A DNA stretch of 64,000 nt from the NCBI GenBank assembly GCA_046297695.1, contig JBKBHF010000010.1, forward strand, positions 25,818 to 89,817. The letters are read 5' to 3'. Source of the stretch: Permianibacter sp046297695. GTDB taxonomy: Bacteria > Pseudomonadota > Gammaproteobacteria > Enterobacterales > Permianibacteraceae. This document shows positions 34,553 to 42,097 of this stretch, one piece after another (within the stretch, counting starts at the first letter, position 1; the number at the start of each line of letters is the position of its first letter). A program made the translations under genes and the position numbers. The notes beneath the pieces were generated by a model. It ran no database searches and had not been told where the DNA came from. It saw only the letters and a list, made by a program, of their open reading frames with translations.

Positions 34553-35524
34553 TCAGGGTGTGCGGTCGCTCACCGCGATGGCGGCATCGTGGCCATGCAA
34601 GGCTACGGCATCAATGAAGAAAGCCTCGCCGGCGGTCGGCGTGCCTTGATAAAACAGCCGTAATGCACTGACGGCGCTCAGATCCAGTTTCCGCTCGCGC
34701 GGGCCGTTGTGGATACGGCTCAGCGGCAGCACGATATCGGTCCAGCCGGGAGCGGCGCTGAAATTGTAATTGAATCGATCGTGGTACTCCTGTGGGCCCA
34801 GCTCATGCTGTCGGTCATGCACACGCAGTGACAGCGGCAGCGGCGCGGCGCCGGGATTGAATACCGATAACCGCAGTTCGCCATAACCGAGCCAATTCGA
34901 CGGAAAGTGGCGCAGTGTGCTGCCGGCAAAGCGCAACGGCGGTAGCTGCACGTGCAAGGCAAACTGACCGTCTCGACTCTGCAAGGCGCTGCGTTCACCG
35001 AGCGACCAGTTCCAGCTGTCGGCAAAGGATTCGAATGACGACAGCTGCGGAAACTGCGTGCTGCTGTGGCGGTCAACGTAGGCAAACAGTGCCGGCCGCA
35101 GCAGCAATCCAATCGCCAACAACGCCATCAACCCATACATGACGACGTGGGCGCCACGGCTGAAGTAACGCCGTACGCCGAGCCACATCGTGCCGAGTGC
35201 GATGCCGGCACAGTTGGTGAACGCATCGCGCCAACTCGGCTGCCGATCGGTGAGTGCCTGCAGCCATTCGGTGCCGAAGGCGAAAATGATCAGCGGCGGC
35301 AACAGCAGTTGCAGCCACAGCGACGGCCGGCGTGCATACCGGTTGCGGATGGCCTGATCGAACAGCAGCGTCAATGCGAAAAACAGCGGCAAGTGGGCCA
35401 GATTCCACAAGGCCATCGCCGCGCGGTTGGGCAGTGCCACCCGTTCCTGAATCAGCAACAAGTACAGTGCGGCCAGCAAGCCGATAACGAGCAATGGCAG
35501 CCGCAACCGCTGGGCAAATTGCAT
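34553..35524 (-). CDS. VanZ-family protein with C-terminal beta-sandwich-like domain
   Basis: A 323-residue membrane protein. Residues 1–185 hold five hydrophobic segments of the VanZ-like type with FAFGTEWLQALTDRQPSW and NCAGIALGTMW. Residues ~190–320 are soluble and read like a carbohydrate-binding or CIA30-type jelly roll (LSVFNPGAAPLPLSLRVHD, GWTDIVLPLSRIH, FYQGTPTAGEAFFIDAVAL). This VanZ plus beta domain arrangement is not the simple VanZ form. It is the last gene of the minus-strand yciB–yciI–bolA group. No function is proven. Confidence 0.75.
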   Translation of the reverse strand: MQFAQRLRLPLLVIGLLAALYLLLIQERVALPNRAAMALWNLAHLPLFFALTLLFDQAIRNRYARRPSLWLQLLLPPLIIFAFGTEWLQALTDRQPSWRDAFTNCAGIALGTMWLGVRRYFSRGAHVVMYGLMALLAIGLLLRPALFAYVDRHSSTQFPQLSSFESFADSWNWSLGERSALQSRDGQFALHVQLPPLRFAGSTLRHFPSNWLGYGELRLSVFNPGAAPLPLSLRVHDRQHELGPQEYHDRFNYNFSAAPGWTDIVLPLSRIHNGPRERKLDLSAVSALRLFYQGTPTAGEAFFIDAVALHGHDAAIAVSDRTP

Positions 35525-35555
35525 GAGCAAACCTGACTGGCGGTGTCAGCGCAAT

Positions 35556-35822
35556 TCAAGGCGCCTGGGCGTCAATACGCAGGGCATGGATCTCCGTCTC
35601 CATCAGTTCACCCAGGGCAGCATAGACCAGGCGATGCCGCGCCAACGGCAGTTTGTCACGAAACTGTTCGCTGACGATGCGCACGGCGAAATGACCTTTA
35701 CCGGTCAGGGCGCCGGCATGGCCGGCATGCAGATGGCTTTCGTCAAGCAACTGCAGCTCCACCGGCTGCAAGGCGGCACGCAGTCGCGTTTCCATTTCAG
35801 CGAGACGTTTACGGTTGTCCAT
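35556..35822 (-). CDS. BolA-family protein
   Basis: An 88-residue BolA-like protein, a family that partners monothiol glutaredoxins in [2Fe-2S] handling and affects morphology. LLDESHLHAGHAGAL and VSEQFRDKLPLARHRLVYAA give the KH-like fold and the conserved histidines. It lies 12 bases after the yciI gene and 31 before the VanZ gene. It resembles BolA itself more than IbaG. Confidence 0.9.
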   Translation of the reverse strand: MDNRKRLAEMETRLRAALQPVELQLLDESHLHAGHAGALTGKGHFAVRIVSEQFRDKLPLARHRLVYAALGELMETEIHALRIDAQAP

Positions 35823-35834
35823 TACGGCGGGCTC

Positions 35835-36134
35835 TTACGGCAAGACTTTTTTGAAGGGTTTGACGGTAACGCGGGCATACACGCCAGCGGCAACATACGG
35901 GTCGGAATCGGCAAAAGCCTGGGCATCGGCGAGCGAGGCAAACTCGGCCACGATCAACGAACCGGTGAAACCGGCTGGGCCGGGATCATTGCTGTCGACG
36001 GCAGGAAAGGGGCCGGCCAGCAACAAGCGGCCTTGATCTTTCAGTTGCTGCAACCGGGCAAGGTGTTCAGCGCGAGCGGCCAGTCGTTTTTCAAGAGTGC
36101 CGGGCAGATCCTCGCCCATCAGCGCATACCACAT
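35835..36134 (-). CDS. yciI: YciI-family protein
   Basis: A 99-residue ferredoxin-like protein of the YciI (YCII) family, whose conserved His/Asp suggests an unproven enzymatic role. MWYALMGEDLPGTLEKRLAAR opens it (residues 1 onward, family start) and AVDSNDPGPAGFTGSLIVAE plus DSDPYVAAGVY complete the signature. A double ATG occurs; the second (36134) has the better distance to GAGGA. It overlaps or abuts the yciB stop. Confidence 0.9.
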   Translation of the reverse strand: MWYALMGEDLPGTLEKRLAARAEHLARLQQLKDQGRLLLAGPFPAVDSNDPGPAGFTGSLIVAEFASLADAQAFADSDPYVAAGVYARVTVKPFKKVLP

Positions 36135-36136
36135 CA

Positions 36137-36733
36137 TCAATCCTCTTTTTTGCTGGCGATGGCGTCGCCCGTGTTCGCCGCATCCGGCGCCGGGTCCTGC
36201 GGCAGATAGCGGTACAAGGCAAAACCGGTGTAAACAAAAAGCAGCAGCTGAATCACCGTGATGCCCCAGACCTTGAAATTGACCCAGGTATCGAGTGAGT
36301 AGCTGAACGCGACATGCAGATTGGCAATGCCGACCAGTAAGGATACGAGGCCCCAAATCAAATCAACACGCCGCCAGACCGGCGCAGGCACCGGCAGCGC
36401 CTGCTCATTGATGGATTCAAACAGCGCTTTCAGTGGCGAGCGGCGCAGCGCAGCGCCGACCAGAAAAACGGCGGCAATCAGCCAGAAGAAAACAGTGACT
36501 TTCCATTTGATGAAGCGCTCGTCATGCAGCGCCAGGGTCAGGCCACCAAACACCAGTGCGACGGCCAGGCCAAACAGATGCAGCTTCTGCCATTTGCCGG
36601 TCTGCCAGCGATTGCCGACCGTTTGAATGGCCGTGGCGGCCATCAGCACGGCGACAGCGACATAGATATCCGCGAGTTTGTAGCTGATGAAAAACGCCAG
36701 CAGCGGGAAAAAATCGAGCAGAAACTTCAGCAT
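36137..36733 (-). CDS. yciB: Septation protein A / inner-membrane YciB
   Basis: A 198-residue inner-membrane protein with about five membrane segments, starting MLKFLLDFFPLLAFF as in YciB/IspZ. It is linked with envelope integrity and septation in enterics. The conserved WKVTVFFWLIAAVFL and DTWVNFKVWG blocks are present. It heads a minus-strand group with yciI, bolA and a VanZ-like gene, divergent from rnm. Confidence 0.92.
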   Translation of the reverse strand: MLKFLLDFFPLLAFFISYKLADIYVAVAVLMAATAIQTVGNRWQTGKWQKLHLFGLAVALVFGGLTLALHDERFIKWKVTVFFWLIAAVFLVGAALRRSPLKALFESINEQALPVPAPVWRRVDLIWGLVSLLVGIANLHVAFSYSLDTWVNFKVWGITVIQLLLFVYTGFALYRYLPQDPAPDAANTGDAIASKKED

Positions 36734-36863
36734 GGTAAACTGCACAGAGCGGTTGAACCGGGCCGCTATCTTACCGACTCTGCTGACCCAGCGTCACCCA
36801 AGCCGTCGCGCGCTTGCCCGATGGCTATCTACTACGACTGACCTGAGTTTATTGAGCGCTGCC

Positions 36864-37775
36864 ATGCCTGCCTACGATCTGCACTGTCACAGTTTCTGCT
36901 CCGACGGCGAGCTGTCGCCGGCGGCGCTGGTGGCACGTGCGTCGGCGCGTGGCGTGCAGGTGCTGGCCCTGTCTGATCACGACAGCGTGGCCGGCTTGCC
37001 GGAAGCGCGGGCAGCTGCACAGGTGTACGGACTGACGCTGGTGCCGGCAGTCGAGATCTCGGTCACCTATCAAAAGCTGGAAATTCATGTCGTCGGGCTT
37101 GCGGTTGACCCCACCGCGGCCGCGCTTTGCCAGGGCTTGCAGGCGCAGCAGACGCGGCGCTGGCGCCGAGCCGAAGCCATGGCTGACAAGCTGGCCAAGG
37201 AGGGGGTCGCCGACCTGATGCCGGCACTGCGTGCGCGCTTCCCGCAGGCCGCGCCGACGCGATCGCATTTTGCCCAACTGCTGGTCGAGCGCGGCCTGGT
37301 CCGCGACAACGAGCGGGCGTTTGCCCGCTACATCGGCCGCAAGGGTTCGTCCTACGTGCCGGCCGAGTGGGCCACGCTGGCGGAAGGTGTGCAATGGATC
37401 CGTGCTGCTGGCGGCATTCCTGTACTCGCCCATCCCGGTCGTTATGGTTTGTCTGGCTCTGGTCTTGAGCGCCTGCTCGACGAGTTTGTTGCGGCAGGCG
37501 GCCAGGCGATGGAACTGTCCTATCCGCAATTGTTTCCGAAAGAGGCGCAAAAGCTCGCACGCAGCGCGCGCAAGCGTGGCTTGTGGGCGAGCCAGGGCAG
37601 CGATTTTCACAGCCCGGCGCAAACCTGGACCGAGCTTGGCAAAATGCCGCCGCAGCCGCCGGACGTCATCACGGTTTGGCAAGCGCGGCCGGAACTGTTT
37701 CCGCTGCCACCGACAGCCACCAATTCATCCACTATGCTGGAGACAAACACCATGGCGCAGGATGCGCAGACATGA
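36864..37775 (+). CDS. rnm: PHP-domain 5'-3' exoribonuclease RNase AM
   Basis: A 303-residue PHP phosphoesterase of the YciV type, which trims 5' ends of rRNA precursors and degrades short oligonucleotides. Metal ligands are in YDLHCHSFCSDGELSP, ALSDHDSVAGL, VPAVEIS, HPGRYGLS and ASQGSDFHSP. It overlaps the yciO start by 4 bases. The yciV–yciO pair is conserved in enterics. The C-terminal tail after residue ~285 is not conserved. Confidence 0.92.
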   Translation: MPAYDLHCHSFCSDGELSPAALVARASARGVQVLALSDHDSVAGLPEARAAAQVYGLTLVPAVEISVTYQKLEIHVVGLAVDPTAAALCQGLQAQQTRRWRRAEAMADKLAKEGVADLMPALRARFPQAAPTRSHFAQLLVERGLVRDNERAFARYIGRKGSSYVPAEWATLAEGVQWIRAAGGIPVLAHPGRYGLSGSGLERLLDEFVAAGGQAMELSYPQLFPKEAQKLARSARKRGLWASQGSDFHSPAQTWTELGKMPPQPPDVITVWQARPELFPLPPTATNSSTMLETNTMAQDAQT

Positions 37776-38392
37776 GCCGACTTCTTGCCATTCATCCGGT
37801 GGATCCACAGCCGCGCTTCATTCAGCAAGTGGTCGAGTTGCTGAAAAAAGGTGGCGTGATCGTTTACCCCACTGACACCGGTTATGCCTTTGGTTGGGCG
37901 CTCGATGACAAAAGCGCGACCGATCGTGTCCGCCGCATGCGCGGCCTCGACGACAAACACCATTTCACGCTGGTCTGCCGCGATCTGTCCGAGCTTGCGA
38001 CCTACGCCAAAGTCGAAGATCCGGCCTATCGCGTGCTGCGCGCCCATACCCCGGGGCCGTATACCTTCATCCTGCGCGCGACCAAAGAGGTGCCGCGTCG
38101 GCTCGTGCACGAAAAACGCAAGACCATCGGCCTGCGGGTGCCGGATAACAAGATTGCGCAAGCGCTGCTGAAAGAAATGGCCGAGCCGATCCAGAGCACC
38201 AGCCTGGTGTTGCCGGATGCCGATGAGCTCGGTGCCGATCCGCAGGATATTTTCGCGGCGGTCGGTCATCAGGTGGATCTGGTGATCGATGGTGGCTTTT
38301 GTGGCAACAGTGAAACCACCGTGGTGGATCTGACCGACGGGGTGCCAGAGTTGGTGCGCCGTGGTGCCGGCGACAGCACGGCGTTTGAGTGA
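37772..38392 (+). CDS. yciO: Sua5/YciO/YrdC-family protein YciO
   Basis: A 206-residue relative of TsaC, the threonylcarbamoyl-AMP synthase, but of the YciO branch, whose role is uncertain. The family nucleotide-binding KGGVIVYPTDTGYAFGW and the KHHFTLVCRDLSELATYAK and HTPGPYTFILRATKEVPRRL stretches are clear. QSTSLVLP sits where TsaC has its SxN motif. It is translationally coupled to rnm. Confidence 0.9.
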   Translation: MSRLLAIHPVDPQPRFIQQVVELLKKGGVIVYPTDTGYAFGWALDDKSATDRVRRMRGLDDKHHFTLVCRDLSELATYAKVEDPAYRVLRAHTPGPYTFILRATKEVPRRLVHEKRKTIGLRVPDNKIAQALLKEMAEPIQSTSLVLPDADELGADPQDIFAAVGHQVDLVIDGGFCGNSETTVVDLTDGVPELVRRGAGDSTAFE

Positions 38393-38486
38393 CTGCCGTT
38401 TGCACGGCTGTTGCCGTTTTTATGTGCGCCGGCGGTGAGTATACCAACCCTGCCGCCGGCTGCTTCGAGCTTGTCTTCGAGGCCGC

Positions 38487-39065
38487 TTAGTTGCGCTGAC
38501 GTGCGTCGCTCAGTTGCAGCATCGCTGCCACCAGTTTTTCCAACCGTGCCTGTTGTTTGCCATCGACAAAGCCGCCCGCCGCATCGAATGCTGCGTCGGC
38601 ATTGCCGACCGTCATCATGTCCGGCCAGGTCAATACGCCAAGTCGGCTGATGATGTCGCGTAAATGGTTCAGGCCGCGGACGCCGCCAAACGGTCCCGGC
38701 GACGCGGCGAGCAGCAGCGCGGTTTTGTCCTTGAACGGCGCCATGCCGCTTTCGCTGCCATCGGCGCGTGACAGCCAATCAATCGTGTTTTTCAGCAGCG
38801 ACGATACCGAGCTGTTGTTCTCCGGCGAGGCGATGATCAGCGCTTGATGGCTTTTGAACAGTGCTTTCAGTTTCTTGCCGTTTTCCGGAATGCCGGTCGC
38901 GGCTTCTTCATCGCCGTGGTAGATCGGCATTGGATAATCGCTCAGATCGATGAACGTCACCTCGGCGCCAGCTCTTTCGGCGGCGCTGGCGGCGAGCCGG
39001 GCGAGTTTCTTGTTCAGCGAATCACGGCGGGCGCTGCCGGCAAATACCAATACTTTGGTGTTCAT
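38487..39065 (-). CDS. NADPH-dependent FMN reductase family protein
   Basis: A 192-residue flavodoxin-fold enzyme. The FMN phosphate loop is FAGSARRDSLNKKLA, and IIASPENNSSVSSLLKNTIDWL carries the isoalloxazine site. It likely reduces quinones, chromate or azo compounds with NAD(P)H. It is 10 bases downstream of the OsmC gene and shares its direction. A clear GGAGG lies upstream. Confidence 0.88.
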   Translation of the reverse strand: MNTKVLVFAGSARRDSLNKKLARLAASAAERAGAEVTFIDLSDYPMPIYHGDEEAATGIPENGKKLKALFKSHQALIIASPENNSSVSSLLKNTIDWLSRADGSESGMAPFKDKTALLLAASPGPFGGVRGLNHLRDIISRLGVLTWPDMMTVGNADAAFDAAGGFVDGKQQARLEKLVAAMLQLSDARQRN

Positions 39066-39075
39066 CCCTGCCTCC

Positions 39076-39465
39076 TTAGTTGGTCAGCGCAGTATCAATG
39101 ACAATTTTACCGCTCAGTATCTTGTGGATCGGGCATTTATTGGCAATGGCGAGCAATTGTTCGCGTTGTTCAGCATCCAGCGCACCGAACAGTGTGATGC
39201 GCCGTACCAGTGTCGTGGTGCCGTCGGCAGACTGTTCATCCATTTGCACATGGACATCGTCAAGCGGCCAGTTCTTGCGCTTGGCGTACATGTGCAAGGT
39301 CAGTGCGGTGCAGCTGCCGAGCGCGGCGCCGAGCATTGCGTGCGGATCCGGCCCTGCATCCTCTCCACCCAATGCGATCCCGACATCGCTGAGCCAGCGG
39401 TGCTGGTTGTACTGCACTTGCTGCTTCAGTTTGCCATCGCTGGCTTTGCGGACGGTGACGGTCAT
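39076..39465 (-). CDS. OsmC-family peroxiredoxin-like protein
   Basis: A 129-residue OsmC/YhfA-like thiol peroxidase. GPDPHAMLGAALGSCTALTLHMYA contains the first conserved cysteine (region split here only by composition), and NKCPIHKILSG the second. It would detoxify organic hydroperoxides. The ATG at 39465 with AGGA upstream is preferred over an extended frame from 39534. It is probably transcribed with the FMN reductase. Confidence 0.9.
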   Translation of the reverse strand: MTVTVRKASDGKLKQQVQYNQHRWLSDVGIALGGEDAGPDPHAMLGAALGSCTALTLHMYAKRKNWPLDDVHVQMDEQSADGTTTLVRRITLFGALDAEQREQLLAIANKCPIHKILSGKIVIDTALTN

Positions 39466-39542
39466 GGTGATTGTCCTAAAGCAACTGAATTGAAAGAAGG
39501 CGGCTGATGTACAGGCAGGAATAGCCGACAGCATCTCGTAAA

Positions 39543-39624
39543 TGCCCCCACCCCAGCCCTCCTCCTGGCAGGAGAGGGAGTTGTGATGCTCCTCCCCCTG
39601 TGAAGGGGAGGCCGGGAGGGGGTA
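39543..39624. repeat. Tail-to-tail pair of CCCCACCCC/GGGGAGGG hairpin repeats (copies 3 and 4)
   Basis: Copy 3 (39543–39580) reads TGCCCCCACCCCAGCCCTCC with TCCTGGCAGGAGAGGGAG. Copy 4 (39589–39624) is the same element inverted, ending GGCCGGGAGGGGGTAT. They fill most of the gap between the DoxX and OsmC genes and may separate two transcripts. Confidence 0.7.
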
Positions 39625-39662
39625 TTTGACGCTCGGAGGCAGCGGTCAACTCACTGCGGCAT

Positions 39663-40061
39663 TTACTTGCGCTTGTCGATGGCGAACGCACCGGCACCGT
39701 ATTGGGTGATCAGCAACAGACCGCCAGCAATCGCAAAGTTCTTCATTAGCATGATCATCTGCATGCCGGTTTCATCAGCGGGTTGGTAGTGGAAAATCAC
39801 AGCCGAGATCAAGGTGAAGCCCGCCAGTAGGAATGCCGCCAAACGGGCCTGGAAGCCAACCAGCAACAGCAGGCCGCCACCGAGTTCGGTGAGGATCACC
39901 AGTGGCAGCAACGCGCCCGGTACTCCCGCAGATTCCATATAGGCTTGGGTGCCGGCGTAACCGCCGATTTTGCTCCAGCCGGCCATGATGAAGATGAAGG
40001 CGAGCAGGATACGGCTGGCGAGGTTGAAGTACGGTGAAAGTTTGTCGAACAGTGCGTTCAT
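39663..40061 (-). CDS. DoxX-family membrane protein
   Basis: A 132-residue DoxX/YphA-like protein with four membrane helices (ILLAFIFIMAGWSKIGGY near the start, then ALLPLVILTELGGGLLLLVGF). Such proteins accompany redox stress genes. ATG 40061 with CGGAG is chosen. It lies 75 bases downstream of the pirin gene. Confidence 0.9.
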   Translation of the reverse strand: MNALFDKLSPYFNLASRILLAFIFIMAGWSKIGGYAGTQAYMESAGVPGALLPLVILTELGGGLLLLVGFQARLAAFLLAGFTLISAVIFHYQPADETGMQMIMLMKNFAIAGGLLLITQYGAGAFAIDKRK

Positions 40062-40136
40062 GGGGTATCTCCGGTAAAAGTTAAATGAGCACATTTCAGT
40101 TTTAACGTTGCGGCAATAGCCAGTAACAGCCAATGC

Positions 40137-40838
40137 TCAAGCGGCCAAATCGAACAACAACACTTCGGCGTCTTGACCTTGTTCTAGCCGAAGTTGGTCT
40201 TCCTCAACAAATTTCAGTGCATCACCCGCGTGCAGGCGTTGGCCGTTGGCGGTGATGCTGCCTTGCGCGACATGCAGGTAATACAGTCGATCGCGTTGCA
40301 GTGCCCGGGTTTCGCTTTCGCTGCCGGTGAAGAGTCCGGCGGCAATCGTCACGTCCTGATGCACGGTGACGATGCGTTCGCTGCCTTGGCGTGCGGCGAT
40401 CACCTGCAGCTTGCCGCGTTTGTCGGCATCCGGCACGTGAATCTGTTCGTAGCTCGGCTCGATGCCGCTGCGCTCCGGAAAAATCCAGATCTGCAGAAAA
40501 TGTACTGACTCTTTGTCGGAGGCATTGAACTCACTGTGGACGACACCGGTACCGGCACTCATGCGCTGGACATCGCCGCGCCGGATCACCGAACCATTGC
40601 CCATCGAGTCCTTGTGCTGCAGGCCGCCGGACAGGACATAGCTGATGATTTCCATGTCGCGGTGCGGGTGCGGAGCAAAGCCGCCGCGTGGCGCGACGGT
40701 GTCGTCGTTCAGCACCCGCAGCATGCCAAAGCGGGTGTGGGCCGGATCCTGATATTCGGCGAACGAGAAGCTGTGCCAGCTGTTCAGCCAGCCGTGGTCG
40801 GCGTGACCGCGTTCAGTAGCGGGGCGGAGCGTGATCAT
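40137..40838 (-). CDS. Pirin-family bicupin (YhhW-like)
   Basis: A 233-residue pirin with two cupin folds. The iron site of the N-terminal cupin is PHPHRDMEIISYVLSG with later SAGTGVVHSEFNAS. YhhW relatives oxidise quercetin-like substrates or sense redox state. A very strong GAAGGAGG precedes the ATG at 40838. A 14-base-pair hairpin with a T run (40860–40896) lies in its leader just before that site. Confidence 0.9.
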   Translation of the reverse strand: MITLRPATERGHADHGWLNSWHSFSFAEYQDPAHTRFGMLRVLNDDTVAPRGGFAPHPHRDMEIISYVLSGGLQHKDSMGNGSVIRRGDVQRMSAGTGVVHSEFNASDKESVHFLQIWIFPERSGIEPSYEQIHVPDADKRGKLQVIAARQGSERIVTVHQDVTIAAGLFTGSESETRALQRDRLYYLHVAQGSITANGQRLHAGDALKFVEEDQLRLEQGQDAEVLLFDLAA

Positions 40839-40850
40839 CGTGCCTCCTTC

Positions 40851-40896
40851 AAAAAATTTGGGCTTCAACCGGCGACTGCCTTGCCGGTTGAAGCCC
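40851..40896 (-). promoter_or_regulatory. Terminator-like hairpin in the leader of the pirin gene
   Basis: On the minus strand the perfect 14-base-pair stem GGGCTTCAACCGGC / GCCGGTTGAAGCCC (9-base loop) is followed by AAATTTTTT, then at once by the GAAGGAGG ribosome site. No gene on this strand lies upstream that would need terminating, since the next gene is divergent. It therefore looks like a leader attenuator. Confidence 0.6.
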
Positions 40897-40965
40897 GGTC
40901 GCACTCGGGATGGTTGCCATCATAGGCCGGTTTTTCGGTGAGTAGGCTGAGCGGATTTAACGGCC

Positions 40966-40986
40966 TTGTTCAGTTAGACTGAACAA
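40966..40986. promoter_or_regulatory. Candidate LysR-type operator palindrome
   Basis: TTGTTCAGT-TAG-ACTGAACAA, a perfect palindrome with 9-base arms, lies 20 bases before the LysR start codon in the divergent interval. LysR proteins bind T-N11-A-type palindromes in such a place. Which gene it controls is inferred. Confidence 0.6.
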
Positions 40987-41005
40987 AAGAGCGGGAGGCT
41001 GGACC

Positions 41006-41935
41006 ATGAAACTGACCCTCGATGCCTTGCTGGTGCTCGATGCCATCGACCGCAAAGGCAGCTTTGCTGCCGCCGCCGAGGAGATGAACCGGGTGCCGTC
41101 GGCGGTGACCTATGTCGTGCGCAAGCTGGAAGAAGACCTCGACGTGCTGCTGTTCGACCGCAGTGGCCACCGCGCCAAACTGACCGTGGCCGGCCGCGAA
41201 CTGCTCGAACAGGGCCGGCAACTCTTGCAGGCAGCCGGCGATCTGGAGTGCCGGGTCAAACGGGTCGCGACTGGCTGGGAAACCGAACTGCGCATTGCCT
41301 ACGACACCGTCGTGCCGATCGAGGCGCTGTATCCCTTGCTGGCGCGCTTCTACGCCGAGGGCCATGGCACCCGCATCCGCCTGCAGGAAGAAGTCCTTGG
41401 CGGCGCCTGGGAGGCGATGAAATTCGGCCGCGCCGATCTGGTGGTCGGCGCTTCCGGTGAAGTGCCGTCCGGCGTCGAATACAAGGCGATTGCGATTGGC
41501 GAAATCGACATGGTGTTTGCGGTGGCGCCGACGCATCCGCTGGCGAAGGCTGCAGAGCCGATTCCGCTCAGCGAGCTGCAGCAACATCGGGTGGTTGCGG
41601 TGGCCGATTCGTCACGCAATTTGCCGCCGCGCACGTTCGGTATTCTGGAAGGTCAGGACACGCTGACGGTACCGACCATGCGCGACAAACTGTCGGCACA
41701 GATCGCCGGGCTTGGTGTGGGCAACGTTTTCCGACATCTCGCGCAATGCCACCTGAACAGCGGTGCGCTGATCGAAAAGCAGGTCGAGCGACCCAAACCG
41801 CTTGCATCGCTCTATCTGCTGACGCCAAAGCGGATCGATGGCAAGGCGCTGCAATGGTGGGTCAGTGCGTTGAAAGATCCGGTGTGGTGGCAGGGTTGGA
41901 CCGCGAGTGCGGCGTCAGCGCCGCGAGCGTCCTGA
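41006..41935 (+). CDS. LysR-family transcription regulator
   Basis: A 309-residue LTTR. The winged helix-turn-helix occupies residues 1–60 (LVLDAIDRKGSFAAAAEEMN, then PSAVTYVVRKLEEDL). The effector domain spans ~90–300 (two periplasmic-binding-like subdomains). It is divergent from pirin–DoxX–OsmC–FMN reductase, which it probably regulates in response to an electrophile or quinone-type inducer. Confidence 0.9.
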   Translation: MKLTLDALLVLDAIDRKGSFAAAAEEMNRVPSAVTYVVRKLEEDLDVLLFDRSGHRAKLTVAGRELLEQGRQLLQAAGDLECRVKRVATGWETELRIAYDTVVPIEALYPLLARFYAEGHGTRIRLQEEVLGGAWEAMKFGRADLVVGASGEVPSGVEYKAIAIGEIDMVFAVAPTHPLAKAAEPIPLSELQQHRVVAVADSSRNLPPRTFGILEGQDTLTVPTMRDKLSAQIAGLGVGNVFRHLAQCHLNSGALIEKQVERPKPLASLYLLTPKRIDGKALQWWVSALKDPVWWQGWTASAASAPRAS

Positions 41936-42050
41936 ACCGGAGGATTCGCGCCACTGAGTCTACGAGCCTGCCGAGCCGGAAGTGTCGTTCGCACTGCCGT
42001 GGTAATTCGCGCATACATCGACCCGCTCAGCGCGAGCGGCATGAGCGATA

Positions 42051-42087
42051 GCAACAAAAAAGGCGCGATGGGCGCCTTTTTTGTTGC
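42051..42087. terminator. Bidirectional intrinsic terminator between LysR and nhaD
   Basis: A perfect 16-base-pair stem, GCAACAAAAAAGGCGC / GCGCCTTTTTTGTTGC with loop GATGG, gives A/T runs on both strands. It serves the LysR gene on plus and nhaD on minus. Confidence 0.9.
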
Positions 42088-42097
42088 AAGCAGCTTA

